Shown: positions 1 to 6,506 of the stretch, piece by piece | How the letters are laid out: the number at the start of each line of letters is the position of its first letter | Position numbering within the stretch: position 1 is the first letter of the stretch | Assembly: GCA_014379395.1 (NCBI GenBank) | Contig: JACMLV010000397.1 | Span: 1-12,930 of the forward strand | Reading direction: 5' to 3' | Source: Burkholderiaceae bacterium | Lineage (GTDB): Bacteria; Pseudomonadota; Gammaproteobacteria; Burkholderiales; Burkholderiaceae_D | DNA: 12,930 nucleotides | Notes under the pieces: model-generated | What the model was told of the DNA's origin: nothing | The model's input: the letters and a program-made list of their open reading frames with translations, nothing else | Databases searched by the model: none | Position numbers and translations under genes: made by a program

Positions 1-99
1 CAGCGCAGCGCCGCCGCCGCCAAGGAGATCAAGACCCTGATCGGCGACTCGGTCGAAAAAGTCGAGGCGGGCGGCAAGCTGGTCGGCGAGGCCGGCGCG
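1..99 (+). pseudogene. Fragment of a second methyl-accepting chemotaxis protein (plus strand)
   Basis: Plus frame 1 opens with QRSAAAAKEIKTLIGDSVEK and continues to about GKLVGEAGA. This is the stretch just after the hairpin tip of a chemoreceptor signalling domain. Bases 1-53 match the reverse complement of 398-450, inside the neighbouring minus-strand receptor, with one mismatch (position 44). Beyond that the two copies diverge, so this is a paralogue and not a simple palindrome. Receptor homology stops abruptly at about position 99, and the frame then runs on, without a stop until 1653, through the antisense of the neighbour. The upstream part lies outside the window. Either the gene has been cut by a rearrangement or the join is an assembly chimera. 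Confidence 0.7.
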
Positions 100-1683
100 C
101 GGCGTCTGGTGTTCGCTGTCGAGTTCGAATTGATTGACCAGCTCCTCCAGATGCCGCGCCTGCTCCTGCATCGACGCGGCGGCGCCGGCGGCCTGCTCGA
201 CCAGCGCGGCGTTCTGCTGGGTCGTCTCGTCCATCTGGCCGATGGCGCGGTTGACCTCCTCGATGCCGATGCTCTGCTCGTGGCTGGCGGCGGTGATCTC
301 GCTCATGATGTCGGTCACGTGCTGCACGCTGGCGACCACCTCGCTCATGGTGCCGCCGGCCTGCTCGGCCTGCTTGTTGCCGACCTCGACCTGCCGCACC
401 GAGTCGTCGATCAGGGTCTTGATCTCCTTGGCGGCGGCGGCGCTGCGCTGGGCCAGCGAACGCACTTCGGTCGCCACCACGGCGAAGCCGCGGCCCTGCT
501 CGCCGGCCCGGGCCGCCTCGACGGCCGCGTTCAGGGCCAGGATGTTGGTCTGGAAGGCGATGCCGTCGATGACGCCGATGATGTCGGCGATCTTGCGCGA
601 CGATTCGTTGATCGCGCCCATCGTGGCGACCACGCCGGCCACCACCGCGCCGCCCTTGACGGCCACCTGCGAGGCCGACTCGGCCATCTGGTTGGCCTGG
701 CGCGCGTTGTCGGCGTTCTGCTTGACGGTGGCGGTGATCTGTTCCATCGCCGAGGCCGTCTCCTGCAGCGAGCTGGCCTGGTCCTCGGTGCGGCGCGACA
801 AGTCGAGGTTGCCGGCCGCGATCTGGCCCGACGCCGCGGCGATCGTGTCGGTGCCGGCGCGCACGTCGCCGACGATGTGCGACAGGCTGGTGTTCATGTG
901 CCGCAGCGCGTGCAGCAGCGCGCCGATCTCGTCGTGGCGGGTGACGGTGATATTGGTGCGCAGGTCGCCGTCGGCCACCCGTGTGGCGACCTCGACGGCG
1001 TGGCGCAGCGGTTCGGTGATGCTGCGAATCAGCACGCCGCCGGTGGCGACGGCCAGCAGCACGCCGAGCGCGATGGCGCCGGCCAGCACATAGCCGGTGC
1101 GGGCGATGTTGGCGTCGACCTCGGCGCGGTTGCGCTCGGCGCGCTGGTGGATGTAGTCGACCAGCGCCAGCGAATCCTTCTCGCTGCGGTTGTACAGCGG
1201 GGTGATGATCTTGACGGCGCCCAGCTCGGCCTCGTCCCACTGGTCGGCCTGCATCGCCTCGGCCAGCTTCTTGATCGCGCCGATGCCCAGCCCGTCGGTG
1301 CTGGCGACCCAGGCCTCGACCAGCTTTTTCTCTTCCGGATCGACGATGCCGGCCTGGTAGGCGTCGAAGGCGCCCTTGAAGCCCTTGTTGTTCTCTTCCA
1401 TGCTGGCGGTGTGCCTGGTCAGCGGGTGGTCGTGCAGCTTGGCGATGTCGAACTTGGGATCGTGCTGGATCGCGCGGAACAACTCGCTGCGATTGATTTC
1501 CATGCGGTAGCGGATGTTCTGGATCGCCGCCTCGGTGTCCTTGTCCTTCAAGGTCATTTCCTTGAGCAGGCGGACATTGTGCTGCGCGCTGTACAGGCCG
1601 GCGCCGCCGACGGCCACCAGGAACACGATGCACAACCCCAGCACCAGCATTAAGCGCGCCTTGATACTAATCTCACCCGACAT
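1..1683 (-). CDS. Methyl-accepting chemotaxis protein, four-helix-bundle sensor type, abnormal 3' end
   Basis: A transmembrane chemoreceptor that signals through CheW/CheA to the flagellar motor or another output. From the ATG at 1683: first membrane helix at residues about 11-30; periplasmic helical sensor at about 31-195, resembling the 4HB_MCP family; second membrane helix at about 198-216; HAMP linker; then the methyl-accepting signalling domain from about residue 270. The signalling tip (IAFQTNILALNAAVEAARAG) begins at residue 375. An AAGGGG ribosome site lies nine bases before the ATG. The usual receptor tail (LEELVNQFELDSEHQTP) ends at about residue 528, position 100, a normal length for the family. 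No stop codon follows: the frame runs to the window edge through the antisense of a plus-strand receptor fragment, so the true end is missing or chimeric. The ligand cannot be told from sequence. Confidence 0.88.
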   Translation of the reverse strand, partial: MSGEISIKARLMLVLGLCIVFLVAVGGAGLYSAQHNVRLLKEMTLKDKDTEAAIQNIRYRMEINRSELFRAIQHDPKFDIAKLHDHPLTRHTASMEENNKGFKGAFDAYQAGIVDPEEKKLVEAWVASTDGLGIGAIKKLAEAMQADQWDEAELGAVKIITPLYNRSEKDSLALVDYIHQRAERNRAEVDANIARTGYVLAGAIALGVLLAVATGGVLIRSITEPLRHAVEVATRVADGDLRTNITVTRHDEIGALLHALRHMNTSLSHIVGDVRAGTDTIAAASGQIAAGNLDLSRRTEDQASSLQETASAMEQITATVKQNADNARQANQMAESASQVAVKGGAVVAGVVATMGAINESSRKIADIIGVIDGIAFQTNILALNAAVEAARAGEQGRGFAVVATEVRSLAQRSAAAAKEIKTLIDDSVRQVEVGNKQAEQAGGTMSEVVASVQHVTDIMSEITAASHEQSIGIEEVNRAIGQMDETTQQNAALVEQAAGAAASMQEQARHLEELVNQFELDSEHQTPRAGLADQLAARLDFFDRVADQGLDLLGGGGAAL

Positions 1684-1693
1684 ATTTTCCCGC

Positions 1694-1773
1694 CCCTTAA
1701 AAAATCACCGCCATCAATTTACAGCGCGGTAGATTGTACCGGCTGCGTCGGATACCGGCTAATTTTTTAAGGG
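1694..1773. repeat. 12-bp perfect inverted repeat in the chemoreceptor upstream region
   Basis: CCCTTAAAAAAT (1694-1705) and its exact reverse complement ATTTTTTAAGGG (1762-1773), with 56 bp between. The proximal arm overlaps the ribosome binding site of the receptor gene and the distal arm lies in the spacer of the predicted sigma-28 promoter. Confidence 0.55.
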
Positions 1774-1802
1774 ATTTATAAACAACTTTTACAGCGCGGG
1801 AG
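1718..1802. repeat. Direct repeat flanking the chemoreceptor promoter
   Basis: TTTACAGCGCGGTAG (1718-1732) recurs as TTTACAGCGCGGGAG (1788-1802), 14 of 15 bases identical and 70 bp apart. One copy lies just upstream of the -35 element and one just downstream of the predicted start. The arrangement suits a pair of operators, but no binding protein is recognised. Confidence 0.5.
1752..1778 (-). promoter_or_regulatory. Candidate sigma-28 (FliA) promoter of the chemoreceptor gene
   Basis: On the minus strand TAAA (1778-1775), 15 bases, then GCCGGTAT (1759-1752). This fits the FliA consensus TAAA-N15-GCCGATAA with two mismatches in the -10 half. Transcription would start near 1745, about 60 bases before the ATG. 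Chemoreceptor genes are a classic FliA target, which supports the call; no expression data are available. Confidence 0.5.
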
Positions 1803-1818
1803 CGGTCCTGCCAGACCG

Positions 1819-2301
1819 TTACGGCGCCGCCTGGCGCACCTTGGTCAGCAGCTTGGTGGTCGAGCGGTCGTGTTCGAAGTCGATCGCCAGCGCCTGGCCG
1901 CCGTAGGCCAGCACGGCCTTGCCCTCCGGGATCGCCTGCATGTCGTAGTCGCCGCCCTTGGCGTAGATTTCCGGCTGCGCCTCCTGCACCACCTCGAGCG
2001 CACTGTCCTCGTCGAACGGCACCACCAGGCTGACCGATTCGAGCGCGGCCAGCAGCGCCATGCGGTCCTCGCAGGTGTTGAGCGGGCGGTCGTCGCCCTT
2101 GCCCAGGCGCTTGACGGAGGCGTCGGTGTTGACCGCCACCACCAGCGACGCCCCCAGCGCGCGCGCCTGCGCCAGATAGGTGACGTGGCCGCGATGGAGG
2201 ATGTCGAACACGCCGTTGGTCAGCACCACCGGCTTGGGCAGGACGGCCACGCGCGCGGCCAAGTCGGCGCGGGTGCAAAGTTTGGTTTCGAATTGGGGCA
2301 T
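1819..2301 (-). CDS. rfaE2: D-glycero-beta-D-manno-heptose 1-phosphate adenylyltransferase
   Basis: Transfers AMP from ATP to heptose 1-phosphate, giving ADP-heptose for the inner core of lipopolysaccharide; cytosolic. The 160-residue protein is a compact nucleotidyltransferase. TNGVFDILHRGH at residues 28-39 is the nucleotide-binding signature, KGGDYD lies at 115-120, and RSTTKLL at 146-152 is the C-terminal family motif. It corresponds to the second domain of E. coli HldE and, as in many betaproteobacteria, is encoded apart from the kinase domain. The start at 2301 (MPQFETK) was chosen because translation of the upstream open frame is low-complexity and contains a tandem DNA repeat. The ribosome site is weak, and a short GC-rich hairpin (2310-2325) lies just before the start. 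It is followed after 135 bases by the chemoreceptor, which appears to have its own promoter. Confidence 0.9.
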   Translation of the reverse strand: MPQFETKLCTRADLAARVAVLPKPVVLTNGVFDILHRGHVTYLAQARALGASLVVAVNTDASVKRLGKGDDRPLNTCEDRMALLAALESVSLVVPFDEDSALEVVQEAQPEIYAKGGDYDMQAIPEGKAVLAYGGQALAIDFEHDRSTTKLLTKVRQAAP

Positions 2302-2309
2302 AGGGAATG

Positions 2310-2325
2310 GGCCGCCGGGGCGGCC
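2310..2325 (-). promoter_or_regulatory. GC-rich hairpin in front of the rfaE2 start
   Basis: GGCCGCCGGGGCGGCC can form a six- to seven-pair stem ending eight bases before the rfaE2 ATG on the minus strand. It could limit ribosome access. There is no T run, so it is unlikely to be a terminator. Confidence 0.3.
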
Positions 2326-2332
2326 GGGTAAT

Positions 2333-2362
2333 GGAAGGTGAATAAAAGGAAGGTGAATAAAA
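2333..2362 (-). repeat. 15-bp tandem duplication upstream of rfaE2
   Basis: GGAAGGTGAATAAAA occurs at 2333-2347 and again, without any mismatch, at 2348-2362. Read towards rfaE2 the unit is TTTTATTCACCTTCC, and the pair ends 31 bases before the ATG. A related 15-bp pair precedes the adenosyltransferase gene (11066-11095) in the same orientation relative to its gene. Confidence 0.9.
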
Positions 2363-2398
2363 CGGCGTTGCCGCGAGGAGTCAGGCCAGGACAAAGGA

Positions 2399-2418
2399 CG
2401 GCGTCCGTCCGGACGCCG
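2399..2418 (-). terminator. Hairpin after the orphan pilU gene
   Basis: CGGCGTCC (2399-2406), loop GTCC, GGACGCCG (2411-2418): an eight-pair perfect stem seven bases beyond the stop codon at 2426. The following minus-strand bases (TCCTTTGTCC) are only weakly T-rich, so this may be a poor intrinsic terminator or an mRNA 3'-end stabiliser. Confidence 0.4.
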
Positions 2419-2425
2419 CACGCGC

Positions 2426-3616
2426 CTACTTGGCCGGCTCTTCCTTGTCCTCTTCCTCCTCGTCGATCTGCATGCTGAACTCGGTGCCGGCGCCGGCGCC
2501 GGCGTCGCCCGGCTCCTTGCGCTCGCCGCGCAGCTTGATCTGCAGGCGCAGGCCGTTGGCCGAGTCGGCGTTGCGGATCGCCTCGTCGTAGCCGATCTGG
2601 CCCTTGTTATACAGCTCGTAGAGCGCCTGGTCGAAGGTGCACATGCCCAATTCGCGCGACTTGTGCATGATCTCCTTGATCCCCTGGAAGTTCCCCTTCA
2701 GGATCATCTCGCCAATCGTCGGCGTGTTCAGCAGGATCTCGATGGCGGCCTTGCGGCCCTTGCCGTCCTCGGTGCGCACCAGGCGCTGCGAAACGATCGC
2801 GCGCAGGTTCGACGACAGGTCCATCAGCAGCTGGTTGCGGCGCTCCTCGGGGAAGAAGTTGATGATGCGGTCCATGGTCTGGTTCGAGTTGTTCGCGTGC
2901 AGCGTGCCCAGGCACAGGTGGCCGGTCTCGGCGAACGCGATCGCGTGCTCCATGGTCTCGGTGTCGCGGATCTCGCCGATCAGGATCACGTCGGGCGCCT
3001 GGCGCAGCGTGTTTTTCAGCGCGTTGTGCCAGGACAGCGTGTCGACCCCGACCTCGCGGTGCGTGATCAGGCAGCCCTTGTTCTTGTGCACGTACTCGAC
3101 CGGGTCCTCGACCGTGATGATGTGGCCGGCCGAATTGGCGTTGCGGTAGTCGATCATCGCCGCCAGCGTGGTCGACTTGCCCGAGCCGGTGCCGCCGACC
3201 ACCAAGACCAGGCCGCGCTTGGTCATGATGACGTCCTTGAGCACCTCGGGCAGGTCGAGCTTTTCGAAGTTCGGGATTTCCGACGAGATGGTGCGGATCA
3301 CCATCGCCACGTTTTGCTGCTGCACGAAGACGTTCACGCGGAAGCGGCACACGTCGGGCAGCGAGATGGCGAAGTTGCACTCCAACTCCTCCTCGAACTC
3401 GCGCTTTTGCTTGGCGTTCATGATCGAGTGCGCCAGCGCGCGGGTCACCTCGCCGCTCAGCTTTTGCGCGCTCAGCGGGCGCATCGCGCCCTGCGACTTG
3501 ATGCTGGGAGGGAAGTCGGCCGAAATGAACAAGTCCGAGCCGCCGGTCTGGTGCATCGCCTTGAGCAGCTTGTGGATATACGCCTGAGCTTCCTCAGGAC
3601 CAAAAGTGGAGGCCAT
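2426..3616 (-). CDS. PilU-type pilus retraction ATPase, orphan paralogue with acidic tail
   Basis: A hexameric PilT/PilU-family ATPase expected at the cytoplasmic base of a type IV pilus. In the 396-residue protein: N-terminal PAS-like part to about residue 110; Walker A GGTGSGKST at 141-149 with K147; Asp box around VEDPVEYVH at 169-177; Walker B ILIGEIRD at 211-218 with catalytic E215; His box TGHLCLGTLHAN at 231-242. All ATPase residues look intact. It closely resembles the PilU at 9831-10967 (shared blocks such as KNTLRQAPDVI and RIINFFPEERR) and not PilT: the PilT AIRNLIRE motif is replaced (TIGEMILKG). It ends in a glycine/alanine-rich linker and a run of acidic residues (EEEEDKEEP). 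The start at 3616 has an AAAGG site six bases before it. It is a single gene divergent from oxyR, with no pilus genes beside it. A role as accessory retraction motor is inference. Confidence 0.88.
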   Translation of the reverse strand: MASTFGPEEAQAYIHKLLKAMHQTGGSDLFISADFPPSIKSQGAMRPLSAQKLSGEVTRALAHSIMNAKQKREFEEELECNFAISLPDVCRFRVNVFVQQQNVAMVIRTISSEIPNFEKLDLPEVLKDVIMTKRGLVLVVGGTGSGKSTTLAAMIDYRNANSAGHIITVEDPVEYVHKNKGCLITHREVGVDTLSWHNALKNTLRQAPDVILIGEIRDTETMEHAIAFAETGHLCLGTLHANNSNQTMDRIINFFPEERRNQLLMDLSSNLRAIVSQRLVRTEDGKGRKAAIEILLNTPTIGEMILKGNFQGIKEIMHKSRELGMCTFDQALYELYNKGQIGYDEAIRNADSANGLRLQIKLRGERKEPGDAGAGAGTEFSMQIDEEEEDKEEPAK

Positions 3617-3664
3617 GCTCGCCTTTCAAGAATCGCCGGCCGCGACAGTGCGCCGGAGCCAACA

Positions 3665-3670
3665 ATTATA
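3665..3670 (-). promoter_or_regulatory. Candidate -10 element for the orphan pilU gene
   Basis: A perfect TATAAT on the minus strand, about 50 bases before the ATG at 3616. No good -35 is seen at normal spacing (TTGTAA lies only 13 bases upstream), so an activator may be needed. Confidence 0.4.
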
Positions 3671-3684
3671 GCGATTCGATCCGT

Positions 3685-3690
3685 TACAAT
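3685..3690 (+). promoter_or_regulatory. Candidate -10 element for oxyR
   Basis: TACAAT on the plus strand, about 85 bases before the oxyR ATG and only 15 bases from the divergent -10 of the orphan pilU gene. No convincing -35 is seen. The crowded divergent promoters would suit autoregulation by OxyR, but I could not find a clear four-part ATAG/CTAT OxyR site. Confidence 0.3.
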
Positions 3691-3775
3691 GCACTTTCGT
3701 TTCGCCGCGGTCCGGGCGCTCCCGCCGCACTTTCCGGCATTGCCTGCGCAAGCGGGCCTGTGTTCCAATGACGCC

Positions 3776-4711
3776 ATGACGCTCACTGAACTGAAATACA
3801 TCGTCGCGGTGGCGCGCGCCAAGCACTTCGGCCGCGCCGCCGAGGATTGCTACGTGGCCCAGCCGACCTTGTCGGTGGCGATCCGCAAGCTCGAAGAGGA
3901 GCTCGGCGTGGTGCTGTTCGAGCGCGGCGGCGCCGAAATCTCGGTCACCCCGCTCGGCGCGCAGATCATCGCCCAGGCCGAGCGCGTGCTGGAACAGACC
4001 GCCGCCATCAAGGAGCTGGCGCAGCAGAACAAGGACCCGCTGGTCGGGCCGCTGCGCCTGGGCGTGATCTACACCATCGGCCCCTACCTGCTGCCGCCGC
4101 TGGTCAAGGCGATGATCACCAACCTGCCGCGGATGCCGCTGGTGTTGCAGGAGAATTTCACCGTGCGCCTGTTGGAAATGCTGCGGCAGGGCGAACTCGA
4201 CGCGGCCATCATGGCGCTGCCGCTGCCCGAGCACGGCATGGCGCTGCACGAACTCTACGACGAGCCGTTCGTGGTGGCGATGCCGGCCGGCCATCCATGG
4301 GCCGCGCGCGCGAAAATCGCCGCCGCCGACCTGAAAAAAGAAACCATGCTCCTGCTCGGCAACGGCCACTGCTTCCGCGACCAGGTGCTCGAGGTGTGCC
4401 CGGAAATGGCGCGCTTCTCGACGCCCGACAACGGCATGCAGCGCACCTTCGAGGGCTCGTCGCTGGAAACCATCCGCCACATGGTCGCCTCCGGCATCGG
4501 CCTGACGGTGCTGCCGCGCGCGGCCGTGCCCGACATGCGGGCCAGCGACGGCCTGCTGCGCTACCGCCCGTTCGAGGAGCCGGCGCCGCAGCGCCGCGTC
4601 GTCATCGTCTGGCGCAAGAGCTTCACCCGCAAGGCCGCCATCGACGCCATCTGCGCGGCGATCGCCAATTGCCAGCTGCCGGGCGTGACGCCACTGCTGC
4701 CGCCGCAATAG
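3776..4711 (+). CDS. oxyR: LysR-family hydrogen peroxide sensor and regulator OxyR
   Basis: A cytosolic transcription regulator that senses H2O2 by forming a disulfide and then activates catalase, peroxiredoxin and related genes. The 311-residue protein has an N-terminal winged helix-turn-helix (residues about 1-60, with FGRAAEDCYVAQPTLSVAIR) and a C-terminal periplasmic-binding-protein-like sensor. The peroxidatic cysteine in NGHCFRDQ is residue 199 and the resolving cysteine in VLEVCPE is residue 208, exactly the E. coli numbering. SSLETIRHMVASGIGLTVLP is also typical. The start at 3776 (MTLTELKYIVAVA) is the standard OxyR start; the frame is open far upstream, but only as antisense of the neighbour. 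It is divergent from the orphan pilU gene and is followed after 70 bases by ubiA. Confidence 0.95.
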   Translation: MTLTELKYIVAVARAKHFGRAAEDCYVAQPTLSVAIRKLEEELGVVLFERGGAEISVTPLGAQIIAQAERVLEQTAAIKELAQQNKDPLVGPLRLGVIYTIGPYLLPPLVKAMITNLPRMPLVLQENFTVRLLEMLRQGELDAAIMALPLPEHGMALHELYDEPFVVAMPAGHPWAARAKIAAADLKKETMLLLGNGHCFRDQVLEVCPEMARFSTPDNGMQRTFEGSSLETIRHMVASGIGLTVLPRAAVPDMRASDGLLRYRPFEEPAPQRRVVIVWRKSFTRKAAIDAICAAIANCQLPGVTPLLPPQ

Positions 4712-4733
4712 ATCGATACACTGCGCCATCGAC

Positions 4734-4752
4734 CGCGGGCCACCCGCCCGCG
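4734..4752 (+). terminator. Weak hairpin between oxyR and ubiA
   Basis: CGCGGGC (4734-4740), loop CACCC, GCCCGCG (4746-4752), then CTTTCC. The seven-pair stem has almost no T run and lies 22 bases after the oxyR stop. It may attenuate read-through into ubiA. Confidence 0.3.
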
Positions 4753-4781
4753 CTTTCCGACTTCACCCAAACCTATCTCCC

Positions 4782-5636
4782 ATGAATAAACTGGCGCTCT
4801 ACTTCCGCCTGGTCCGGCTCGACAAACCCATCGGCGCGGTGCTGCTGCTGTGGCCCACCCTGGGCGCGCTGTGGCTGGCCACGCAAGGCGTGCCCGACTG
4901 GCGCCTGCTGCTCATCTTCACGCTCGGCACGGTGCTGATGCGTTCGGCCGGCTGCGCCATCAACGACTACGCCGACCGCCACTTCGACAAGCACGTCAAG
5001 CGCACCGCCCAGCGGCCGGTGACCAGCGGCCAGATCAGGCCGGGCGAGGCGCTCGCCGTGGCCGGCGTGCTGGCCCTGCTCTCCTTCACCCTGGTGCTGC
5101 CGCTCAACGCGCTGACCATGCAACTGTCGGTGGCCGCCGTCATCGTGGCCGGCACCTATCCCTACTTCAAGCGCTTCTTCGCCATTCCGCAGGCCTACCT
5201 CGGCATCGCTTTCGGCTTCGGCATCCCGATGGCCTTCGCGGCGGTGCAAAACGCGGTGCCGTGGCCGGCCTGGGCGCTGTTGATCGGCAACGTCTTCTGG
5301 GCCGTCGCCTACGACACCGAATACGCGATGGTCGACCGCGACGACGACTTGAAAATCGGCATCCGCACCTCCGCCATCACCTTCGGCCGCTTCGACGTCG
5401 CCGCCGTCATGCTGTGCTACGGCGCCAGCCTGGCGATCTGGCTGGTGTGCGGCTGGGAACTCGGTCTGCGCGGCTGGTTCGCCGCCGGCCTCGTGGTCGC
5501 GGCCGGCTGCGCCGCCTACCATTACACGCTGATCCGCCACCGCGAGCGGATGGCCTGCTTCGCCGCGTTCCGCCATAACAACTGGCTCGGCGCGGCGGTT
5601 TTCGCCGGCGTCGCGCTCGACTACGCGCTGCGCTGA
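4782..5636 (+). CDS. ubiA: 4-hydroxybenzoate polyprenyltransferase
   Basis: An integral membrane enzyme that attaches the polyprenyl chain to 4-hydroxybenzoate, the first membrane step of ubiquinone synthesis. The 284-residue protein is strongly hydrophobic, with about eight or nine membrane helices as usual in the family. The two Mg-diphosphate binding motifs are present: NDYADRHFD at residues 61-69 and DTEYAMVDRDDD at 178-189. KRTAQRPVTSG (73-83) and the YPYFKRF loop (126-132) are also typical. The start at 4782 (MNKLALYFRLVRLDKP) matches family N-termini, though no strong ribosome site precedes it. It lies 70 bases after oxyR, an order also found in other betaproteobacteria. Linkage of quinone synthesis and peroxide defence is suggestive, but co-transcription is not shown. 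Confidence 0.95.
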   Translation: MNKLALYFRLVRLDKPIGAVLLLWPTLGALWLATQGVPDWRLLLIFTLGTVLMRSAGCAINDYADRHFDKHVKRTAQRPVTSGQIRPGEALAVAGVLALLSFTLVLPLNALTMQLSVAAVIVAGTYPYFKRFFAIPQAYLGIAFGFGIPMAFAAVQNAVPWPAWALLIGNVFWAVAYDTEYAMVDRDDDLKIGIRTSAITFGRFDVAAVMLCYGASLAIWLVCGWELGLRGWFAAGLVVAAGCAAYHYTLIRHRERMACFAAFRHNNWLGAAVFAGVALDYALR

Positions 5637-5685
5637 ACCGTCCGCCAACGATTGAGCGCGCGCAAAGCTGCGCCGGACCCGCTGC

Positions 5686-5692
5686 CTACACT
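5686..5692 (+). promoter_or_regulatory. Candidate RpoS-type -10 element for the yqjD-like operon
   Basis: CTACACT matches the stationary-phase sigma-S -10 consensus CTAYACT, and no sigma-70 -35 lies at the right distance. It lies 40 bases before the ATG at 5732. The E. coli relatives ElaB and YqjD are stationary-phase induced, which fits. Confidence 0.4.
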
Positions 5693-5731
5693 GGGATTTC
5701 CCGTTTTTCCACAGCGATGAGGTGAGCATTC

Positions 5732-6109
5732 ATGGACTCGACACGAACCGGCGACAAACCCAACCCGAACGGCGGCGACAGCAGCTCGCAGATGATGTCC
5801 AAAGGGCGTTACGGCGACGCGCGCGAGAAGCTGATGGACGACATGAAAAACGTCATCCAGCAGGCGGAAAGCTGGCTCGGCAACGTCGGCGCGCGCAGCG
5901 GCGAGGACATGCGCGCGGTGAAGGAAAAATTCGAGTCGACCCTGGACACGGCGAAAACCGACCTGGTCAAGCTGCAGGCCAACATGACGGCGCGCGGCAA
6001 GGTCGCGGCCCAGGCCACCGACGCCTACGTCAAGGACAATCCCTGGACCTCGGTCGGCGTCGGCGCGGCGGTCGGCGTCATGCTCGGCCTGCTTATCGGA
6101 CGCAAATAA
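5732..6109 (+). CDS. YqjD/ElaB-like membrane-anchored protein (DUF883)
   Basis: A 125-residue protein of the DUF883 (ElaB/YqjD) family. Residues about 1-25 are polar and disordered-looking. Residues 26-98 are a charged amphipathic helix that may form a coiled coil. Residues 102-125 (DNPWTSVGVGAAVGVMLGLL, then IGRK) form the conserved C-terminal membrane anchor with its DNPW lead-in. In E. coli these tail-anchored inner-membrane proteins bind ribosomes in stationary phase; that function is carried over by family only. A GAGGTG ribosome site lies eight bases before the start. It is the first gene of a tight three-gene operon, with 22 bases to the next gene. Confidence 0.88.
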   Translation: MDSTRTGDKPNPNGGDSSSQMMSKGRYGDAREKLMDDMKNVIQQAESWLGNVGARSGEDMRAVKEKFESTLDTAKTDLVKLQANMTARGKVAAQATDAYVKDNPWTSVGVGAAVGVMLGLLIGRK

Positions 6110-6131
6110 ACCTGAACCGGCGGGAGCTGCC

Positions 6132-6506
6132 ATGGCAATCGCAGAAACACTGGGCCGTGTCGCCACCACGCTGGTGGCCATCGTCCGCACCCGGATCGAG
6201 CTGGCGGCGGTCGAGATGGAAGAGGAATCGCTGCGCTTCCTGGGCTACCTGGCGCTGTCCCTGCTGGCGCTGCTGTGCCTGGGCCTGGCCATCGTGCTGG
6301 GCACCTTCTTCATCATCGTGCTGTTCTGGGATACCCACCGGCTCGCCGCCATCCTGGTCACGGCCGGCGTCTACGTCGCCATCGCCGTCGCCATCGGGGT
6401 CGGCGTGCGCAACAGCTTCCGCCACAAACCCAAGCTGCTGTCGTTCACGCTCGCCGAGCTGGGCAAGGACGTCGACAGCATGAAAAACCTGACGAGGGCG
6501 CAATGA
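6132..6506 (+). CDS. YqjE-like membrane protein (phage holin superfamily fold)
   Basis: A 124-residue inner-membrane protein. After an amphipathic N-terminus (residues 1-35, ending in the acidic VEMEEESLRF) come two long hydrophobic segments, at about 38-66 and 72-92, and a basic-to-mixed tail. This is the pattern of the YqjE/Phage_holin_3_6 family, which is usually encoded beside a DUF883 protein. It is not evidence of a prophage here. GGGAG lies about six bases before the ATG. The stop overlaps the start of the next gene (ATGA), indicating translational coupling. Confidence 0.85.
   Translation: MAIAETLGRVATTLVAIVRTRIELAAVEMEEESLRFLGYLALSLLALLCLGLAIVLGTFFIIVLFWDTHRLAAILVTAGVYVAIAVAIGVGVRNSFRHKPKLLSFTLAELGKDVDSMKNLTRAQ

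Noticed and set aside
2663..4711. A 682-codon open plus-strand frame covering the antisense of the orphan pilU gene and all of oxyR
   Set aside because: Only the part from 3776 is a real protein (OxyR). The upstream part is antisense of a clear ATPase gene, and its composition is typical of a GC-rich shadow frame.
6132..6506. Possible prophage remnant because of a holin-like fold
   Set aside because: The gene sits in a yqjD-yqjE-type operon of chromosomal membrane proteins; no other phage gene or attachment site is near.
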